Below are positions 30,042-33,517 of a stretch of 33,517 bases of DNA, piece by piece. The notes under the pieces are model-generated. The model saw only the letters and a list, made by a program, of their open reading frames with translations, was not told the DNA's origin and searched no databases. The position numbers were made by a program, and so were the translations under genes. The first letter of the stretch is position 1, and each line of letters begins with the position of its first letter. Source of the stretch: Clostridia bacterium. GTDB taxonomy: Bacteria; Bacillota; Clostridia; Oscillospirales; Acutalibacteraceae. The DNA lies in contig JAFXCT010000130.1 of NCBI GenBank assembly GCA_017521365.1, positions 1-33,517 of the forward strand, written 5' to 3'.

Positions 30042-32504
30042 ATGGCAAAGATTACAACCGTAAAAACACACGCAAGCGGCATTGCTTTAGGCGGTATCGG
30101 CGCAGGCAGCGTTGAGCTTTTACCGGACGGTGAGTTTCACTTCTGGCAGATAGCAAATCCGCCGAGGCTTACACGGGTATGCTTTGAGGATAAGGTTGAC
30201 GACGGCGAAAGCAGCACGGGCGCTCTGTCTTTTTACGTGCGTGAAAAAAAGTGCGGCAATGCTCCCGTTGTGCGAAAGCTCGGTATGAAAACCGATGCCG
30301 ACGATTTTTCGTACAGAATGTTTGCGTGGAACAAGCCCGTTGAAAAAATTGATTTTGACGGCAGATTTCCGACGTGCGGCATTGAATATACCGACAGCGC
30401 TCTTTCCTGCAAGTTGAGCCTTCGTGCGGTTTCACCCCTTGTGCCCTTTAACTCCGACGTTTCATCAACTCCGGGCTTTTATATGGACTTCACCGCTGAA
30501 AACCCCACAGATAACGATATTGAGCTAAGCCTTCTGGGTACGCTTGTTCCCGACTTTGCCAACAAAAGTGAGGGAAACGCAAACTCACTTCACACCGTCG
30601 GCAACGGTTACGCCGTTCATATTCAGCCCGTGAACAAATCGGAGTCACCCTGCTGCGGAGACGTATGCCTTTCCGTAAGCGGTGACGGCGAAAAGTCTTA
30701 CATCACGGCAGACTACTACCGCTTTTTGAAGGAATTTATTGCCGATTCAAGGCTTGGCGTTACGCAGGAATCTGTTCTGTTCGGCTTCAGAAAAGACGGC
30801 ACCCTGCCCGATACCGAAATCGGAACGAAGCCCGAGCCCCTGCCCGAAAATTTGGCTTCGTTGACCGATGCCGAGCTTGACAAGCTGTGCGAGGAATTCA
30901 AAAAATACCCCTATGTTGCCTCAATCCTCAGCCGTATTTTATACTGCAAGCCCGACTTTCTTGCTTCAAGAGAAAATAAAATCTTCTTCCTCGACAACTG
31001 CTACAACCGCAACAAGAGAAGGGGTGAGGATTTCGGCGGCTGCGCCCTTTGCTCTAAGGTAACGCTCAAGCCCGGCGAAAAGAAAAGCATCCGCTTTATT
31101 CTCACGTGGTATTTCCCGAATCTTACGGCTAAGGACGGCGAATTGCTCGGACACTACTACGAAAACCTATACAAAAGCTCGCTTGATGCCAACCGCTTCC
31201 TTGAAAAGAGCTACGACAGCGTTTTCAAGGCTGCCGTCGGCTTTTCCGAGCTTCTTTACTCGACGGACTTACCTTCAATTTATCCCGATGCGTGGTCAGC
31301 CAATCTTTCTCCCCTGATAAAATGCTCCGTTTACCTTAAAAACGGAAAATTCGGCCTTTGGGAGGGCTTGGGCTACTGCGGACTGCACACTACCGATATA
31401 ACCTACCACGCATCTTTTTCTCTTGTCAGTCTTTTTCCCGACTTGCAGAAAAAGCAGATGAAAATGGGAGCCGAGTACCAACAGGAAAACGGCAGAGTAC
31501 ATCATTCCTTCAAGCCCGATATGAAATGCTCGGACAACGGCTATGATCGCGTTGACCTTAATATGCAGTTTGTTCTGATGGTGCTTCGTGACTACCTCTT
31601 TACGGGTGATAAGGATTATCTTTTATCGCTTTGGGACAATGTAAAAAAAGCGATGGATTCCACGGGATTGCTCGACACAGATAACGACGGTCTGCCCGAT
31701 TACGATACCAAGCGTAACACCTATGACGCCTGGAATTTCTCGGGAACACCCGTATATATTTCTATACTCTGGCTGGCTGCGCTGAAAGCTGCTGTGCTCA
31801 TTGCCGACAGAGTCGGTGATAAATCCCGCTCTGACCAATGGAGCAGTATACTCCTTATGGGCAAAAAAGCCCTTGAGGAAAAGCTCTGGAACGGCGAATA
31901 CTATAACCTCTGGAGAAACAACGGCGAAACCGACGAATCGCTTATGACTGACCAGCTTGACGGCGAATGGTTCCTGCGTATGACAGGGCTTGACGGCAAC
32001 CTGCCGGACGAAAGAGTGCGTGCTGTGACGGACTGTATTTTCCGCAACAATTTTGACGTTGAGCAGGGACTCGTCAACGCCACCGTACCCGAAAACAGAC
32101 GGACAAGCATTGACACGTACAACAACTGCCAAACAATAGCCGTGTGGACGGGCATAGGCTATGCCTTCTCTGCCCTTGCGCTTTCCGTGGGCAGCAGCGA
32201 AATTGCCGACACGGTAATAAATTCAATTCACGATAATCAGCTGAGATTCGGCCATTTCTGGGACCATTGGGAATGCGGACACCACTATACAAGGCCTATG
32301 TCGAGCTGGAGTACGCTTATCGCCGCATCGGGGCTTAAAATTGACTTTGAAAACAAAAAGCTCAGCTTCAACCCGATACGCCGTAACGTCACCTTACCCC
32401 TCGTCATACCGGGTGTGCTTGCAAAAGTAACGTTCACCAACGGCAAACCTAACATCAACTGTATCTACGGCAAGCTCAGCGATTGGGAAATAACCGCAGA
32501 ATAA
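30042..32504 (+). CDS. GH116-family beta-glucosidase/glucosylceramidase-like enzyme
   Basis: The 820-residue protein has an N-terminal beta-sandwich (IALGGIGAGSVELLPDGEFHFWQI at the start is typical) and a C-terminal (alpha/alpha)6 barrel. FGLWEG places a candidate nucleophile at E441, aligned by eye with the GYLEG motif of human GBA2. NTYDAW places the acid/base at D562, and DQLDGEW follows. GH116 enzymes hydrolyse beta-glucosides or beta-xylosides, including glucosylceramide and plant glycosides. No signal peptide is visible, so it acts in the cytosol. It has its own sigma-A promoter of the type used by the nearby glycan genes. The length fits the family. Confidence 0.82.
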   Translation: MAKITTVKTHASGIALGGIGAGSVELLPDGEFHFWQIANPPRLTRVCFEDKVDDGESSTGALSFYVREKKCGNAPVVRKLGMKTDADDFSYRMFAWNKPVEKIDFDGRFPTCGIEYTDSALSCKLSLRAVSPLVPFNSDVSSTPGFYMDFTAENPTDNDIELSLLGTLVPDFANKSEGNANSLHTVGNGYAVHIQPVNKSESPCCGDVCLSVSGDGEKSYITADYYRFLKEFIADSRLGVTQESVLFGFRKDGTLPDTEIGTKPEPLPENLASLTDAELDKLCEEFKKYPYVASILSRILYCKPDFLASRENKIFFLDNCYNRNKRRGEDFGGCALCSKVTLKPGEKKSIRFILTWYFPNLTAKDGELLGHYYENLYKSSLDANRFLEKSYDSVFKAAVGFSELLYSTDLPSIYPDAWSANLSPLIKCSVYLKNGKFGLWEGLGYCGLHTTDITYHASFSLVSLFPDLQKKQMKMGAEYQQENGRVHHSFKPDMKCSDNGYDRVDLNMQFVLMVLRDYLFTGDKDYLLSLWDNVKKAMDSTGLLDTDNDGLPDYDTKRNTYDAWNFSGTPVYISILWLAALKAAVLIADRVGDKSRSDQWSSILLMGKKALEEKLWNGEYYNLWRNNGETDESLMTDQLDGEWFLRMTGLDGNLPDERVRAVTDCIFRNNFDVEQGLVNATVPENRRTSIDTYNNCQTIAVWTGIGYAFSALALSVGSSEIADTVINSIHDNQLRFGHFWDHWECGHHYTRPMSSWSTLIAASGLKIDFENKKLSFNPIRRNVTLPLVIPGVLAKVTFTNGKPNINCIYGKLSDWEITAE

Positions 32505-32519
32505 GCATTAAATAAGCAG

Positions 32520-32551
32520 ACCGCACGGGTTTTTACGCCCGTGCGGTTTTG
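32520..32551. terminator. Terminator of the GH116 gene
   Basis: A perfect 10-bp stem ACCGCACGGG/CCCGTGCGGT (32520-32529 with 32538-32547) is followed by TTT. It lies 16 nt after the GH116 stop and may also end the leftward repeat-protein gene. Confidence 0.85.
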
Positions 32552-32575
32552 TTGGTTTAATGGGTTAATTCAATT

Positions 32576-33517
32576 TCAGAAAATCCAGTTGAAGATGAAC
32601 ACAAAGTGAGATGAGAGCCAATGAAGTGCATCCCAAACGAAGTAGAACAGGCGCATTGAGAAATATGCCTTCGGTGTGTTGATAATCTCGATGAGGTTAT
32701 CACATTCCGCTTTGTATTCTTCAAGCTTTGCTTTTTCTGTTTCGCCCATATTCTCGTCTGCAAGGATTTCGTCAATCTTTGTTTTGAGAGCTTCGATTTC
32801 GTCTTCGTGGAAGATAGTTACTCTTTCATCATCAAACATTTCGAGTTCAGCGCCGATTGCTTCAACCTGAGCACCTGCGGCTTCAATTTTCTCAAGGAGA
32901 GCTTCAAAGCCCGACTTGATTTCATCATATTCTTCCCTTTGCTCATCGGTGAGATTATCGGAATTTACAGCTTCGATTTCAGCAATAGCGTTTTCGATAG
33001 CTGCCTTATCATCGCTTGTTACGGTTTCGGGGTTGTAAACGTTTTCGATACCTGCGATTCTTTCGAGCTGTGTTTCGATTTCTTCAATCTTATCTTCAAG
33101 ACCTTCAACCTTTTCAATCATTTCACCGAGTGCGGTCTTTTCGTTTTCGGTTGTGTTACCGCTGTCGATAAGTGACTGAATATCCTCTTTGAGCTGTGCA
33201 AGGTCCTCGCTGTCGGAGGACTTGACTGTATCTTCGTCATAGGACTTAACGGCTTCATCAGCCTTCTTGATTTCCTCTGCAACCTCTGCGAGCTTTTCAA
33301 CGAGCTCGTCTATTGCCTTGTCTGCTTCTTCAAGAGCCGCTCTTTCATCTTCGGTAAGATTATCGCCGTCTGTGATAGCCTTTATATCCTCGATGAGCTT
33401 GCCGAGTTCGGGAACATCAGCTGATGTTACTGTTTTCTTATCGTAGCCGTTTACAGCTTCATCAATTCTTTCGATTTCATTTGCGGTATCATTGATTTTT
33501 GAAAGAAGTTCATCGCA
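32576..33517 (-). CDS. Helical 68-residue-repeat protein with hydrophobic C-terminal tail (start outside window)
   Basis: The frame is open from the window edge to the stop at 32576, giving at least 313 residues. The internal ATG at 33121 is not the start, because the repeats continue upstream. It consists of acidic helical repeats with exact 68-residue spacing: YDKKTVTSAD, YDEDTVKSSD, YNPETVTSDD and a divergent FDDERVT, each followed by a NLTEDER-like turn. The last about 24 residues are very hydrophobic and aromatic (LFYFVWDALHWL, then FVFIFNWIF), with no positive tail and no LPxTG motif. It resembles surface coiled-coil proteins of gut Firmicutes, and the tail may insert in membrane or bind a partner. 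The function is unknown. Confidence 0.75.
   Translation of the reverse strand, partial: CDELLSKINDTANEIERIDEAVNGYDKKTVTSADVPELGKLIEDIKAITDGDNLTEDERAALEEADKAIDELVEKLAEVAEEIKKADEAVKSYDEDTVKSSDSEDLAQLKEDIQSLIDSGNTTENEKTALGEMIEKVEGLEDKIEEIETQLERIAGIENVYNPETVTSDDKAAIENAIAEIEAVNSDNLTDEQREEYDEIKSGFEALLEKIEAAGAQVEAIGAELEMFDDERVTIFHEDEIEALKTKIDEILADENMGETEKAKLEEYKAECDNLIEIINTPKAYFSMRLFYFVWDALHWLSSHFVFIFNWIF

Noticed and set aside
33119-33121. ATG at 33121 as the start of the repeat protein
   Set aside because: The same frame stays open to the window edge and carries matching repeats upstream, so this is an internal methionine.

Overview
The window reads as chromosomal DNA of an anaerobic, gut-type Clostridia, most likely an Oscillospirales/Ruminococcaceae relative. 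This is inferred from good Shine-Dalgarno sites, moderate GC, sigma-A promoters, GPH-type sugar symport, an ECF vitamin transporter subunit, a Tn4451-like recombinase pair and short GC-rich dispersed repeats. No rRNA, tRNA or CRISPR array was seen. All family calls come from reading motifs by eye, without searches.

Layout. (1) 1 to about 4330 is the right part of a mobile element: the N-terminus of an unknown leftward protein, about 1.1 kb of structured, apparently gene-poor DNA, a tyrosine recombinase, a TnpW-like small protein and a large serine recombinase. (2) 4421-10300 holds housekeeping and stress-type genes, all leftward: a GNAT plus METTL25-like methyltransferase pair, a MITE-like repeat, a HIT protein, a MerR regulator with a duplicated C-terminal domain, an NhaC antiporter and a histidine phosphatase. 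(3) 10301-12881 is a tightly coupled alpha/beta-hydrolase, APH-like kinase and AraC regulator operon. (4) 13006-19353 is a glycan-processing block, leftward: a DUF3863 protein with its own promoter, then a five-gene operon of isoprenylcysteine-methyltransferase-like membrane protein, GH78-like rhamnosidase, SASA esterase, FAD oxidoreductase and HAD phosphatase. (5) 19461-22120 is a divergent regulator pair: an ECF sigma factor with a large C-terminal extension, and an XRE-TPR regulator. (6) 22174-32504 holds a GH38 alpha-mannosidase divergent from a GPH sugar symporter, a GDPD phosphodiesterase, a MocR-type regulator divergent from an ECF-transporter S component, and a GH116 beta-glucosidase-like enzyme. 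(7) 32576 to the end is the C-terminal part of a protein built of 68-residue helical repeats.

How it may work together. The glycosidases (GH38, GH78-like, GH116) and the SASA esterase show no signal peptides, so they probably act in the cytosol on small oligosaccharides or glycosides brought in by transporters such as the GPH symporter. The esterase would remove acyl groups, and the FAD oxidoreductase and HAD phosphatase could process the released parts. The MocR/S-component pair is probably a PLP-sensing vitamin B6 uptake unit. Several transcription units share an almost identical promoter type (TTGAAA, 17 bp, TAATAT-like), and most have clear intrinsic terminators, so the transcription map can be drawn in detail.
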